Below are positions 8,286 through 17,853 of a stretch of 64,000 nt of DNA, in pieces. The stretch is from Gammaproteobacteria bacterium. GTDB lineage: Bacteria; Pseudomonadota; Gammaproteobacteria; Pseudomonadales; Pseudohongiellaceae. The DNA is taken from positions 62,001 to 126,000 of the forward strand of contig JAURLQ010000089.1 in the NCBI GenBank assembly GCA_030831125.1, given 5' to 3'. The notes under the pieces were generated by a model, which was not told the origin of the DNA, ran no database searches, and was given only the letters and a program-made list of their open reading frames with translations. Positions within the stretch are counted from its first letter, which is position 1. Every line of letters begins with the position of its first letter. Made by a program: the position numbers and the translations under genes.

Positions 8286-8749
8286 TGTTATTCCCCCTCT
8301 TGTGAGTCCCGGTCCCGCCATGATCTGACAGCAGGACGAAATCTATATTAGGCAGTAAGCCCTGCAATGGTCCAGCATCCGCAGCACTCTACGACCATGA
8401 CAAATCAGGTAATTGTTCATCACAAAAACGACAACATTGCTGACCTATTTACTGCGTCGGCCTAACCGGATTCAACAATCAAACCTCATAATCCAGAGGA
8501 TCCATAAATACTTTTGTGGTTTTATGAAGTCATAATTTCCATATACTGCGCATCATAATAATGCGTTCAGCTCTACATTTTACAGAACGATTCATATTTT
8601 GATGATTCACCATTCATGCCGGGATAGTCTTGCAAATAAATTCCATCAAACAGAAATAGCGACAGGTACAATCCAGCTGAATTCGCATCATTATTTCATT
8701 GAGCTGTTGAATTCCATGGCTTCTGGTACACCAACGGGGAAAGTTACAC
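8286..8749. other. Divergent intergenic region, AT-rich
   Basis: About 460 bases separating the divergent NHL-repeat and marC genes. It is noticeably richer in A+T than its surroundings and must hold both promoters, but I could not place convincing -35/-10 pairs. No small ORF with a ribosome binding site, hairpin with T-run, or RNA family was recognised. Confidence 0.35.
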
Positions 8750-9382
8750 ATGCTTGAATGGAATGATTACATGAGAATGCTGACTGGACTGTTCGCCATA
8801 GTTGGCCCCGTCAGCACTGTACCGCTTTTCCTTGATTTCACCGACAACGTGCAATCGCAACGAAAAAAAATCGCCCGTACTTCCGGTTTTGCCGTTGCCT
8901 GCATCCTGACACTCAGCGTACTCGCAGGATCCCGGATACTGCGCACTTTCGGGATCAGCATAGACGGTTTCAGGGTTGCTGGTGGACTGTTGCTGATGAC
9001 AATTGCTTTTGAAATGCTCAATGCCAAAACCACCCGGGTCAAGCACACACCCGAAGAAGACCAGGAAGCCATCGATTCAACTTCAGTCGGTGTGGTCCCG
9101 CTTGCCCTGCCACTGCTTGCAGGCCCGGGCGCAATAAGCACCGTTATCCTGTTCGGGCAACAGTCCGAAGCATTCACGCACAAAGCCGTTCTGATACTGC
9201 TTTGCTGGATAGTGGCAGGGTCAGTCTGGACAAGTTTTCATCTGGCGCCGCAGATCAGCAAACGCCTGAGCCAGACTTCCATGAACATAACCTCACGTGT
9301 CATGGGACTCATACTTGCTGCAATGTCAGTTGAATTCATAGTCGGCGGATTGAAGAACCTGTTGCCGGGCCTGGCAAACTAA
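8750..9382 (+). CDS. MarC family integral membrane protein
   Basis: 210 residues with six predicted membrane spans: LTGLFAIVGPVSTVPLFLDF near the N-terminus, then VACILTLSVLAG, VAGGLLLMTIAFEML, VVPLALPLLAGPGAISTVILFG, a span near AVLILLCWIVAG and MGLILAAMSVEFIVGGL at the end. The PLALPLLAGPGAIST segment is the UPF0056/MarC hallmark. The family sits in the inner membrane; its transport function is unsettled, and early links to antibiotic resistance were not upheld. GGGGAAAG upstream supports ATG 8750. Monocistronic; it converges with the peroxidase gene 15 bases downstream. Confidence 0.9.
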   Translation: MLEWNDYMRMLTGLFAIVGPVSTVPLFLDFTDNVQSQRKKIARTSGFAVACILTLSVLAGSRILRTFGISIDGFRVAGGLLLMTIAFEMLNAKTTRVKHTPEEDQEAIDSTSVGVVPLALPLLAGPGAISTVILFGQQSEAFTHKAVLILLCWIVAGSVWTSFHLAPQISKRLSQTSMNITSRVMGLILAAMSVEFIVGGLKNLLPGLAN

Positions 9383-9397
9383 TGAAAAGAAACCTCT

Positions 9398-10597
9398 TCA
9401 GTCTGTCACCTGGTTTTCAAATTGCAGAAGAGGCTCATAGCGTTTGTCAGTCAGCATGCGCATGAACGCAACCAGTGCATCTATCTCCCTGCTGTCCAGG
9501 GCCCTGCCGGATTCCAGCTTGTCTAGCGCAAGGTTTGCAGCGGATTCAGGCGTACCCCAGATTTCACCTGTTTCCGGATTGATCTGTGCCTTTGAGCCTC
9601 TGGCAAGATACTTGTTGTAAAAAAGCATCACAGTCTTCAGATCCGCAAAAACACCGTTGTGCATGTAAGGCGCTGTAAGTGCCACATTCCTGAGCGTGGG
9701 CACCTTGAACTTGCCATCCTGGGCCTCATCAGTCACAACCGGATTCTCCAAAAGTCCACGATCTCTGTACTCTTCGCCCAATCCATTTGCTGCACGCAAG
9801 GCAAGGTTCACAGGAACGCCTATGTTCTGGTAAGTGTAATTACTGAAAGTTTCTCCCAATGCCTCGGGAAACTGTTGCAGCTGATGACACTGGTTACAGT
9901 TGGTGAACTGGTTGGAAAAAAACAGGGTCATGCCAAGCGTCTCCTGCTCGGAGGGCTGGTATTCGCCCGCAAGATAGCGGTCATACTTCGAATCAAAGGG
10001 TGCAAAAAAATCTGTTCGCTCGAATGCTGCAATACTCTGCTGCATTGCGTTATAGCCAGCGTCTGCATTGTCCAGCACACCATTTCCGAACAAGCCTTCA
10101 AACGCACGGACATAATTGTTGTTTTCACGCAGCCGCTCAACAACCGAGGCTTTGTCCGGCATCCCCATCTCAATCGGATTCAGTGGCGGTCCACCTGCCT
10201 GCTCTTCCAGCGTTGAAGCACGACCATCCCAGAATTGACCACCCACATATTTTCCTGCTCCATCAATATGAAACGGTGGGATCTGACTGGCATATCCGGC
10301 TGTTGGAGCACTGCGATCACCCAGTGAATAAAAATCTCCGCCAAGCGAGGCAGCCGCACCCACACCATTGTCGCGCCAGTCGGTAAAGGCTCTTGCCGGG
10401 TCATGACATGTGGCGCAGCTTTGGGTGCGATCACGTGACAGGTTCACATCAAAGAACAGTGATCTGCCAAGATCTTCAAGCCTTGTCTGCCTGGCATACT
10501 GCTCATCGGCAGCCAATGCAGAAATGCCAGACAGCAACAGACTTGCTGCACTTGCAACACCAACAAAACAGATCAGGGATTTTCTCAGGATACCCAC
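9398..10597 (-). CDS. Di-haem cytochrome c peroxidase / MauG family protein
   Basis: 399 residues from GTG 10597 with a signal peptide (GVASAASLLLSGISALA) and two haem c motifs, CATCH (with DPARAFTDWRDN after it) and CNQCH. The block LEDLGRSLFFDVNLSRDRTQSC and the later VPTLRNVALTAPYMHNGVFADLKTV are classic for the bacterial di-haem peroxidase/MauG superfamily. It acts in the periplasm, either reducing H2O2 or carrying out long-range oxidation. It follows the DUF1513 gene by 10 bases and ends the imelysin operon, so here it probably belongs to the iron/haem-redox system and is not a stand-alone peroxidase. Confidence 0.88.
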   Translation of the reverse strand: MGILRKSLICFVGVASAASLLLSGISALAADEQYARQTRLEDLGRSLFFDVNLSRDRTQSCATCHDPARAFTDWRDNGVGAAASLGGDFYSLGDRSAPTAGYASQIPPFHIDGAGKYVGGQFWDGRASTLEEQAGGPPLNPIEMGMPDKASVVERLRENNNYVRAFEGLFGNGVLDNADAGYNAMQQSIAAFERTDFFAPFDSKYDRYLAGEYQPSEQETLGMTLFFSNQFTNCNQCHQLQQFPEALGETFSNYTYQNIGVPVNLALRAANGLGEEYRDRGLLENPVVTDEAQDGKFKVPTLRNVALTAPYMHNGVFADLKTVMLFYNKYLARGSKAQINPETGEIWGTPESAANLALDKLESGRALDSREIDALVAFMRMLTDKRYEPLLQFENQVTD

Positions 10598-10607
10598 AAC
10601 GGCGTGC

Positions 10608-11750
10608 TCATACGATACTCAGATGGTTGTCCCACATCAGTCCGGATTCATCTGAAGTCAGCTCCTCAACCGAGAGACGCCCAAGGTTATAAAGCGCCAG
10701 CTTGCCTGTGCCTGCAGTGAACAGGAAGCCTTCTTCTACTGCACACACGCCGCAACCATCTCTTGAGCGGACACTATCGAGTAATTTGCCGGAGACAGTG
10801 TCCCAGACGGTCAACTGATTACCTCTGGGGCATGAGGCCATGAATGTATGTCCATGAACAGAGAAACGAACCGACCCGACGTACTGCTGCATCTGTCCCT
10901 GAACCGGCTCATCGGCCAGCAGTAAACGGAAAGCTTCTCCCCTGTTGTGTGTGGCTATCAGGGGAACCTGTTGCCAGGGTTCTCCCTGGAACTGCATGCC
11001 CAGTGCCACCATCCCCTGTGCATTGACATCCATGTGCCGTATTGACGCCTGATGATAATCTCCAGGCAGGAACTGCTGCTCAAGTAATTTACCGCTGGCA
11101 GCATCAAGGTAGGCCAGTGAAGGCAACATGGTATCGAGGTTGAGTACTTCACGTTCCGACTCGGGATGTGTTCTCATGCCACCATTGGCAATGGCAAGTG
11201 TTTGTCCGTCTGGCATCAACACCAGTTCATGAGGACCTGTACCGAAGGTCGGAAACTCGGCAACCCTGTGCAGCCTGATTTCCCCGCCTGAAGTATTGAC
11301 CTCCCATACACCCACAAGACCGTTTTCATTCTCGCGATCATTGAAGTCGCTTTCTGTTGTATAAAAATAGCTGCCATCTTTTGAAAACACACCATGTCCA
11401 TAAAGATGACGATCATCTGGCACCCTGATCTGCGAAGTGATCCCTCCCGTATCCGGACTACCTATTACAAGCCAGTTGCCCGGTCTTCTTGCAATGGCCA
11501 CAAAACCATTGCCGTCCGGATGGATGGCAACATGATGTCCGCGGCCAGGCAGTTGCAACTTCATCAGCAATCTGACACTGCCATTTTCTTCACACAATAC
11601 CGACACCCAGTGCTGGTCGTTCCTGTCTGAGGCTGCACTTGCAAAGCGTCGCACACCGGACTTCTGTCCACCTGCAACACAGACAGCAGTGCTGCCTGAA
11701 AACAGGATCAGTCCAAGCGAAAGCAGTTGTCGACGATCAAGGTTTGTCAC
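10608..11750 (-). CDS. DUF1513 exported beta-propeller protein
   Basis: 380 residues. The N-terminus DRRQLLSLGLILFSGSTAV looks like a Tat-like signal. The rest carries propeller-style repeats (GRGHHVAIHPDGNGFVAIARRPGNW, LYGHGVFSKDGSYFYTTESDF, GPHELVLMPDGQTLAIANGG), the recognised pattern of DUF1513. This family is regularly encoded beside imelysin and DUF1111 proteins in Fur-regulated loci of Pseudomonas relatives. Cofactor and substrate unknown. It follows the imelysin gene by 18 bases and precedes the peroxidase gene by 10, so it is in the same operon. Confidence 0.85.
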   Translation of the reverse strand: MTNLDRRQLLSLGLILFSGSTAVCVAGGQKSGVRRFASAASDRNDQHWVSVLCEENGSVRLLMKLQLPGRGHHVAIHPDGNGFVAIARRPGNWLVIGSPDTGGITSQIRVPDDRHLYGHGVFSKDGSYFYTTESDFNDRENENGLVGVWEVNTSGGEIRLHRVAEFPTFGTGPHELVLMPDGQTLAIANGGMRTHPESEREVLNLDTMLPSLAYLDAASGKLLEQQFLPGDYHQASIRHMDVNAQGMVALGMQFQGEPWQQVPLIATHNRGEAFRLLLADEPVQGQMQQYVGSVRFSVHGHTFMASCPRGNQLTVWDTVSGKLLDSVRSRDGCGVCAVEEGFLFTAGTGKLALYNLGRLSVEELTSDESGLMWDNHLSIV

Positions 11751-11768
11751 CGGATTATCCCTGACTGC

Positions 11769-12821
11769 TCAATCTCCATCCAGGCTGTTGAAGCCCAGAT
11801 ACAGATCGGTATTTTTCAGTGCTGCTTCCAGTGTTTCAAAAAGGGCGTCCAGATCATCCCGGGCACTTTGTAGCCCCTGGAAGCCCTGATCAGTTTCCAG
11901 GGCTACATTCATGGAATCGGGCAGCGTCGCCAGTGTGCCTTCAAGGTTTTCGAATGCAGCCAGAATGCCCGGCACATCATCAGGCACGAATACTTCGCTC
12001 AACGATGGTACTGAATCCTCAAAAATTGCATGAAAGGCAGCAACATTCAGCTTTATGTTCCTGATTGATCTGTCGGATCGCCAGGATTCTGCCAGCCGCA
12101 CCCTGCTGCCTGCCCGATCCTCTCCCAGCACACTTTCGATTTTCTGCTGTTGCACACGACGCGTACCTTCTACCAGCGCCTTGAGGAAATCGATCGTTGC
12201 ATCTTCAGCGCTTTCAAAAAATCCACGCTCATCGGCATTGGCCACAGTTGTGCGGAACTCTTCACGCCAGCGCGACTCAACCCCTGCAGACATCTCTGCC
12301 AGGTTGGCCGCAACTGTCTGTACCACACGGCAATAAAAGGGCTCATCCTGCAACTGCTGCAAACTGTCTGCATCAAAGAGCAGCCTTTCAAGTGCGGGGT
12401 AACCCTGCACACCCACGCTTTGGCCGGCAAAAACTTCAGGAGCCAACTGTGTTTCATCCTGTCCAGCCAGTAATGCTGTCAATTGTCGGCCACCGGTTCC
12501 ATTGTCATCAGGCCAGAACTGCAGACGGTAGTTCCAGTTGAAATAGGTAATCGGCCCGAACTGGATATGCTGAATACCCTGCCATGCATCCATACTGGCA
12601 TGGAAGGCATCTTTCATTTGCTGCAGCGATGTATCTGTGGCCTGGCTGCAAAGCGTATTCGCTGCTGGCACAAGCGCTGAAGTGGCTTCACTGAAACGGG
12701 CGTAGCCCGGCAACACATGGGAATCCGTAATAGCCAGATTGACCGGGGTCCACTCCGTGCTCTGGGCACAAACCATTACCGGCATCAATATCAGTGCGAT
12801 TGTTCTGGTCAACTGTTGCAT
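11769..12821 (-). CDS. Imelysin family periplasmic protein (second copy)
   Basis: 350 residues with a signal peptide (TIALILMPVMVCAQ). The imelysin-like domain shows FGPITYFNWNYRLQFWPDDNGTGGRQL and GVQGYPALERLLFD; the latter is the GxHxxE-like region, here with Tyr-Pro in place of His, so the putative metal motif is altered. Imelysin/IrpA proteins are iron-regulated periplasmic or lipid-anchored helical proteins. It is the first gene after the Fur box at 12918-12936 and leads into DUF1513 and the di-haem peroxidase. Confidence 0.85.
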   Translation of the reverse strand: MQQLTRTIALILMPVMVCAQSTEWTPVNLAITDSHVLPGYARFSEATSALVPAANTLCSQATDTSLQQMKDAFHASMDAWQGIQHIQFGPITYFNWNYRLQFWPDDNGTGGRQLTALLAGQDETQLAPEVFAGQSVGVQGYPALERLLFDADSLQQLQDEPFYCRVVQTVAANLAEMSAGVESRWREEFRTTVANADERGFFESAEDATIDFLKALVEGTRRVQQQKIESVLGEDRAGSRVRLAESWRSDRSIRNIKLNVAAFHAIFEDSVPSLSEVFVPDDVPGILAAFENLEGTLATLPDSMNVALETDQGFQGLQSARDDLDALFETLEAALKNTDLYLGFNSLDGD

Positions 12822-12917
12822 AACTTACTCTTGATAACGGGAAATTCGGCCACTGCAAAGGGCACTCTGATGCTTACCCTGACCTGTTGTTGGGAGGTAT
12901 CTTTCAATCCACCTCTT

Positions 12918-12936
12918 GAGAATGATTCTCATTATA
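12918..12936 (-). promoter_or_regulatory. Fur box upstream of the imelysin-DUF1513-peroxidase operon
   Basis: On the minus strand the 19-mer TATAATGAGAATCATTCTC matches the classical Fur consensus GATAATGATAATCATTATC at 16 of 19 positions by my count. It lies about 100 bases upstream of the imelysin start at 12821 and overlaps the last codons of the DUF1111 gene. It indicates iron-repressed transcription of the three downstream genes. Confidence 0.8.
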
Positions 12937-14089
12937 GTCCAAGCAGGAACGCAAACAAATCCTCGCGTTCCGCCTCATTAAGGCCAAGGTAAGCTTCAGT
13001 AGCTGAAGCGGCCTCACCTGCGTGCCATCTGATGGCCTCATCAAGGGTGCGTGCCCTGCCATCATGCAGATAAGGCCCTGAATCCAGCCCCCACAAAGGT
13101 GCCGTGCGCCACTCTGCAGGCAATGCATGCGGCACCGGGAGACTGTCTGCCAAACCGGGCCCCATATCATGCAAGAGCAGATCAGACCACGCCTTGATCT
13201 GCCCCATGGCGGAGGCCAATTCCTCGATATGGCAAGCTGCACATCCACTTTGTCTGAAAAGTCCGTAACCCCTCTCTTGCATTGCTTCTGGTGTTGGCGG
13301 CAGCAGACTCTGCAGATAGCTTTCCAGCATATCCATGACCAGATGGCCTGCTTCAAACTGTTCGTCCGGTCCAAGGCCTGCCGGGGCTGCAAGACAGTCA
13401 TGCTGCAGCGCTGTGCAGTCACCCCAATGATCCGGATACAGGGGATTGCCAAGCCCAAGATCAAGGCTCAGGGCTCTTGCAATCTGAGCCTGTAAAGACG
13501 GTTCTGAGGCTTTCCAGCCATAACGCCCGGCAACTGCCTGACCCGTACCGGACTCAAGCCAGGCAATCCTGCCCGAAATTCCATCGGCATCGCTGTCGTC
13601 AGGATCTGCCAGGATTTCAAGCGCTGAAACGGGCACTGTCGATAACAGCCCCACACCATGAAGAGGAGGAGCCATTCTTACTGATGAGGGCATAATTAAA
13701 GGTCCGGTGTCGCGATCAACTAGAACCGGCAGTGGCCTGTCCAAGCCCTGTGCATTGCTTTCTGTAATCCACTGCAACTGTGCTTCAGCTTTCAGGCCTG
13801 TAACTGCACTGGTCTGCAATTGCTTGCCATAGCGGGGATCATCCAGTTGCAGCACGCGACCTTGCGGAAGCAGTCCACGCCCGCCATCAGGATGACAGGC
13901 AGCACACGAACGGGAGTTGTAGAAAGGACCCAGACCGTCAGAAGCGCCCGTGGATGCCGGCGCCTGTACCCAGAGCTTTTCAAAAATTGCCTTGCCTGTT
14001 GCAGCATCAAGACCGGCAATATCCTGGGCCGACAGAACAAGGCTGCACAGCACCGTACTGAGCAGAAGGGGAAGCCTGAAATGTGTCAT
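12932..14089 (-). CDS. Di-haem oxidoreductase, DUF1111 family
   Basis: 385 residues with a signal peptide (LLLSTVLCSLVLSA) and two haem c motifs, CAACH in NSRSCAACHPDGGRG and CAACH in SGCAACHIEELAS, plus PLHGVGLLSTVP and GPYLHDGRARTLDEAIRWH near the C-terminus. This is the DUF1111 di-haem oxidoreductase family, a MauG relative found between two imelysin genes in Pseudomonas-type iron loci. Periplasmic. It lies 48 bases downstream of the first imelysin gene; its 3' end overlaps the Fur box that drives the next group. Confidence 0.88.
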   Translation of the reverse strand: MTHFRLPLLLSTVLCSLVLSAQDIAGLDAATGKAIFEKLWVQAPASTGASDGLGPFYNSRSCAACHPDGGRGLLPQGRVLQLDDPRYGKQLQTSAVTGLKAEAQLQWITESNAQGLDRPLPVLVDRDTGPLIMPSSVRMAPPLHGVGLLSTVPVSALEILADPDDSDADGISGRIAWLESGTGQAVAGRYGWKASEPSLQAQIARALSLDLGLGNPLYPDHWGDCTALQHDCLAAPAGLGPDEQFEAGHLVMDMLESYLQSLLPPTPEAMQERGYGLFRQSGCAACHIEELASAMGQIKAWSDLLLHDMGPGLADSLPVPHALPAEWRTAPLWGLDSGPYLHDGRARTLDEAIRWHAGEAASATEAYLGLNEAEREDLFAFLLGL

Positions 14090-14137
14090 CTCTACAGGAT
14101 AACAGATGAAAGGGTAACGGTACTTTTTTGCTGTTGA

Positions 14138-15433
14138 CTACTGGATGGCAGGCAGGCTTGAAGAACCCTCAATGCTGACATTCTGCAATCCGAGCACATT
14201 GATAACCTTTTCAATGGAGCGGGTTTCTTCCATCAGCGCAGCCACAACACGGTTGATGATGGCTTCACCTTCGGCATTGCCAGTGGCAATAAGCATGTCG
14301 TAGGGTTGTCCACCTTCACCGGCATCAACCAGCGCCTGCATGGCCAAAGCGGTTTCCTCCATGCGGGCATTCAGTTCAGCATGTTCTGCCGGATGTCGGG
14401 TTCTGAGCAGTCCTTCCAGGCTTGGGCCACTCACAAGCTCGCCGTTGATCCGCGTATACTGACCCCGGAAAACGTTGCTGATACCGAGCGCATCGTAGTA
14501 ATGCGACCAGTGGGTATTGTCAGAAAAACAGTCATGCTCCTCCTCGGGGTCATGAAGCAGCAAACCCAGCCTGACTCTCTCTCCAGCAAGTTCACCATAA
14601 GCCAGGCTGCCCATTCCGGTGAGAATGGTTGCAAGCCCGCCGGCTTCGCCCCGCGCCATGAGATCCCGGTAAGCAGCACCACCTGGCTCCCAGTTGAGCA
14701 CCATCTCATCCAGATCTGCTACCAACAGGGTAACTGCAGAAGCCAGATAATCACGGCGACGATCACAATTTCCATTGCTGCACTTTTCCAGCGAATAATC
14801 TGTCCAGGGACGGTTGCCAGCTCCAGGCCCGGTACCATTGAGGTCCTGCCCCCAAAGGAGAAACTCTATGGCGTGATATCCGGTTGCTACATTGGCGTCC
14901 ACACCATCCAGCTCATGCAGGGTTTCGGCCAACAGTTGTGGAGTTATTTCAGGCGCATCAACACTGATTCCAGCAATGTCGATCAGTGGATTGGCAATGA
15001 CATTGGCTGTATAGAAATAATTGTTGTCTGACTCATCACCATAGGCTGGTGCCACATAATCAATGAGCCCTTCATCAAGTGGCCAGGCATTGACCCGACC
15101 TTCCCATTCGTCAACCACACGGTTGCCGAAGCGAAACACTTCAGTTTGCTGATAAGGAATGCGAGCCTGCTTCCAGGCCAGGCGAGCGGCGTCCAGAGTG
15201 GTTTCTGAGGGATCTGCCAGCAAGGCATCTGTGGCGGCCATGAGCTGTCTTGCAGTCAGCAGAGAATCTTCGTATCCCGCGCTGGCAATTTCAGCATAGG
15301 TTTCTATGATGGAGCCAGGGGCATCAGGAACATCATTACTGGTACAGGCAGAGACTACCAGTACTGCCACAGCCAGCAGGTATTGGCTGCACGAATTTCC
15401 TGCTGATTTACCGGGTTGATGGCTAGTCATCAT
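14138..15433 (-). CDS. Imelysin family lipoprotein (first copy, IrpA-like)
   Basis: About 431 residues from ATG 15433; a start at 15448 is also in frame, but ATG-ATG at 15433/15430 overlaps the phoU stop and suggests translational coupling. The lipoprotein signal ends AVLVVSAC. Imelysin motifs: RVVDEWEGRVNAWPLDEGLIDYV, then ATGYHAIEFLLWGQDLNGTGPGAGNRPWTDY, which contains the intact GxHxxE (GYHAIE) motif, unlike the second copy. The protein is probably an iron-regulated periplasmic iron-binding factor. No Fur box was found just upstream, because the phoU coding region directly abuts; expression may read through from phoU or use an internal promoter. Confidence 0.88.
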   Translation of the reverse strand: MMTSHQPGKSAGNSCSQYLLAVAVLVVSACTSNDVPDAPGSIIETYAEIASAGYEDSLLTARQLMAATDALLADPSETTLDAARLAWKQARIPYQQTEVFRFGNRVVDEWEGRVNAWPLDEGLIDYVAPAYGDESDNNYFYTANVIANPLIDIAGISVDAPEITPQLLAETLHELDGVDANVATGYHAIEFLLWGQDLNGTGPGAGNRPWTDYSLEKCSNGNCDRRRDYLASAVTLLVADLDEMVLNWEPGGAAYRDLMARGEAGGLATILTGMGSLAYGELAGERVRLGLLLHDPEEEHDCFSDNTHWSHYYDALGISNVFRGQYTRINGELVSGPSLEGLLRTRHPAEHAELNARMEETALAMQALVDAGEGGQPYDMLIATGNAEGEAIINRVVAALMEETRSIEKVINVLGLQNVSIEGSSSLPAIQ

Positions 15434-16097
15434 CCTGTTCCGGATCATGATGTCTGATCACTTTGCCTTCAACCATGAAAAGCACATCTTCTGCAATATT
15501 GGTACTGAGATCGGCAATACGTTCCATATATCTGGAACTTGAAAGCAAACTTATTGCCACTTCAGTTTTGCTTACATCATTGTGAATGATTTTCTGCACT
15601 TCCGAGTACATCCTGCGATTGATTTCATCAACCTGATCATCCATTTCGATCACGGTGTTGGCCAGGTCAACATCAAGAGTGACAAGAGCATCCAGTGATT
15701 TGCGAACCATACTGCGAACAAGCACAGGCAAATCGGAAACAAACTCCCTGAAAACAGGAATAGGTTCCTGTGTAGACAGGAACATTGCCCGCTTGGCGAT
15801 GTTGTCCGCAAAATCTCCCATTCGCTCAAGATCATTATTCACTTTCAATACAACTACTATAAAACGAAGATCCACTGCAACAGGTTGATGCAGTGCCAGA
15901 ATTTTCAGACATTCCTCTTCGATATAGACCTCTTTCTCATTTATTTCCTGCTCAAGGGAAGCCACCTTCATGCCAAGTGAGGCTTCACGATTGTTCAAGG
16001 CAAGAATTGCAGTATTGATGGCACTTTCCACCAGATTACCGAGCTGCAGGATTTCCTTTTTCAACGCGTCCAGATCGCGTTGCAGATGCAGAGACAT
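15423..16097 (-). CDS. phoU: Phosphate uptake regulator PhoU
   Basis: 224 residues from ATG 16097 (a TTG at 16103 would add two). The all-helical protein has the two PhoU repeats with E/D-rich metal-binding stretches: NREASLGMKVASLEQEINEKEVYIEEECL and VIEMDDQVDEINRRMYSEVQKI, plus VDLRFIVVVLKVNNDLERMGDFADNIA. PhoU sits at the membrane linking the PstSCAB transporter to PhoR and represses the Pho regulon when phosphate is plentiful. It follows pstB by about 80 bases in the same orientation, the usual pst-operon ending. Its last codons overlap the start of the imelysin gene. Confidence 0.95.
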   Translation of the reverse strand: MSLHLQRDLDALKKEILQLGNLVESAINTAILALNNREASLGMKVASLEQEINEKEVYIEEECLKILALHQPVAVDLRFIVVVLKVNNDLERMGDFADNIAKRAMFLSTQEPIPVFREFVSDLPVLVRSMVRKSLDALVTLDVDLANTVIEMDDQVDEINRRMYSEVQKIIHNDVSKTEVAISLLSSSRYMERIADLSTNIAEDVLFMVEGKVIRHHDPEQDDD

Positions 16098-16177
16098 ATT
16101 CAACCTGTATTTGTTGGGATTTAAAAACTGCTCAAGCTGTATGCAGCCATGTTACAAGCGAAGACTGCCTGATCAGA

Positions 16178-16975
16178 TTAACCGAAACGGCCAGTAACGT
16201 ATTCTTCAGTACGCTTTATGTTCGGCCTGGTGAATATCTGGTCCGTCTCACCGAATTCAATCAGGTTACCCATTTCCATGAAAGCAGTAAAATCGGAAAT
16301 TCGCGCCGCCTGTTGCATGTTATGGGTAACAATGACGATAGTATAACGGGACTTGAGCTCAAACATCAGGTCTTCTATGTGTGCAGTAGAGATCGGATCC
16401 AATGCTGAACAGGGTTCATCCATGAGCAGAACCTGGGGTTCCATGGCGAGAGCTCTGGCAATACACAAACGCTGCTGCTGACCACCGGACAGATTCAGAG
16501 CAGATTCGTGCAACCTGTCCTTGACCTCTTCCCAAAGTGCAGCCTGTGTAAGCGAACGCTCGACCAGCTCATCCATGGAGCCATTGTATCCATTGATACC
16601 GGGCCCCCATGAAATATTGTTGTAAATGGATTTTGGGAAGGGATTCGGCTTCTGGAAAACCATGCCGATTCTGCGCCTGACTTCCACCGGGTCAACGTCG
16701 CTGCTGTAAAGATTCTGGTCTGTGAACAGAATTTCACCTTCTATGGTGACACCATCAACAAAATCATTCATTCGGTTGAGCGATCGCAGCAGGGTACTTT
16801 TGCCACAACCACTGGGACCGATGATTGCAGTTATTCTGTTCTTGAGTATCTTGCAGGAAACATTTTTTACTGCTGCCTTGCCGGAATAGAGCACACTGAC
16901 ATCCCTGATATCCAGCACAGCAGGAACAGCATTTTTGCCCTGATTGGCGGTAGTCCTGCTTTCAGTCATGCTCAT
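16178..16975 (-). CDS. pstB: Phosphate ABC transporter ATPase PstB
   Basis: 265 residues. Walker A is GPSGCGKST, the signature motif [15 protein letters not shown], and Walker [13 protein letters not shown]; the switch His is in [14 protein letters not shown]. The near-N-terminal [24 protein letters not shown] and C-terminal [17 protein letters not shown] are PstB hallmarks. It powers high-affinity phosphate import by PstSCA. The start codon overlaps the pstA stop by one base (TAATG), which indicates tight coupling. Confidence 0.97.
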   Translation of the reverse strand: MSMTESRTTANQGKNAVPAVLDIRDVSVLYSGKAAVKNVSCKILKNRITAIIGPSGCGKSTLLRSLNRMNDFVDGVTIEGEILFTDQNLYSSDVDPVEVRRRIGMVFQKPNPFPKSIYNNISWGPGINGYNGSMDELVERSLTQAALWEEVKDRLHESALNLSGGQQQRLCIARALAMEPQVLLMDEPCSALDPISTAHIEDLMFELKSRYTIVIVTHNMQQAARISDFTAFMEMGNLIEFGETDQIFTRPNIKRTEEYVTGRFG

Positions 16976-17853
16976 TACTTCAGTCTCCGCTCTGTCTTGC
17001 TGCGAATATAGATTGCAGTAGCATTCATCAGCAGCAGGACAGCCAACAACACAATGATACCGGCAGCAGCAAGATCGTGGAATTCAGGTTGTGGGCGTGC
17101 AACCCAGTTGTAGATCTGTATCGAAAGCACAGTGAACGAATCCATCGGCCCTGCTGGCAGGAAGGCAACAAAAGTCAGGGCACCTATCATGATGATGGGA
17201 GCTGTCTCTCCTATTGCCCGGGAAAGGGACAGAATCACACCAGTCATGATGCCCGGAAAGGAAGCAGGCAGCACGTGGGCCCATGTTGTCTGCCAGCGTG
17301 TGGCACCCAGGGAAAGCGCGGCATACCTGATGCTCATCGGCACTGTCCTGATTGCTTCGCGGCTGGCAATGATGATGATGGGCAGTATAAGGAGACTCAT
17401 GGTCAGCGCACCTGATATCAGACTCCGGCCAAGTGCGAAATAACGGACAAATACTGCCAGTCCGAGTATGCCGTAGACTATGGATGGTACGCCTGCCAGA
17501 TTGGCAATATTCACTTCTATGAGCTTGGAGAGCCGGCCCTTGGCTGCAAATTCCTCAAGATACAGCGCGGTGGAAACGCCAACTGGAATGGAGATGGCCG
17601 CCACCAGAGAGATTAGCCACATGGTTCCTACCAACGCGGACTTTATCCCTGCCCTGTCAGGAAAACGGGAGGGAAAGCTGTTGATAAACTCCCAGTCGAG
17701 CCAACCAAACCCGTCGATGCAAACCTGGAACAGCAAAATGCCCAGTATCAAGACACTGGACCAGGTAACCAGAGCACATAAAAATGCAAAACCCCTTGCT
17801 CTGGCATGTCTTTTCCTGAGATTCAGTTTTTCCCTTTCGCTGGAAAATGCCAT
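16975..17853 (-). CDS. pstA: Phosphate ABC transporter permease PstA
   Basis: 292 residues with six membrane spans. The first span ([16 protein letters not shown]) follows a very basic head rich in Arg/Lys. The conserved [31 protein letters not shown] loop is the EAA-type contact site for PstB, and [14 protein letters not shown] is a PstA signature. Inner-membrane half of the phosphate channel. It overlaps pstC by one base (TGATG) and pstB by one base. Confidence 0.96.
   Translation of the reverse strand: MAFSSEREKLNLRKRHARARGFAFLCALVTWSSVLILGILLFQVCIDGFGWLDWEFINSFPSRFPDRAGIKSALVGTMWLISLVAAISIPVGVSTALYLEEFAAKGRLSKLIEVNIANLAGVPSIVYGILGLAVFVRYFALGRSLISGALTMSLLILPIIIIASREAIRTVPMSIRYAALSLGATRWQTTWAHVLPASFPGIMTGVILSLSRAIGETAPIIMIGALTFVAFLPAGPMDSFTVLSIQIYNWVARPQPEFHDLAAAGIIVLLAVLLLMNATAIYIRSKTERRLK

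Noticed and set aside
12904-13464. 186-codon minus-strand frame inside the DUF1111 gene
   Set aside because: Alternative frame of the di-haem oxidoreductase, with scattered Cys and Trp but no motif.
14306-15031. 241-codon plus-strand frame opposite the first imelysin
   Set aside because: Antisense to a strongly supported lipoprotein gene and without motifs.
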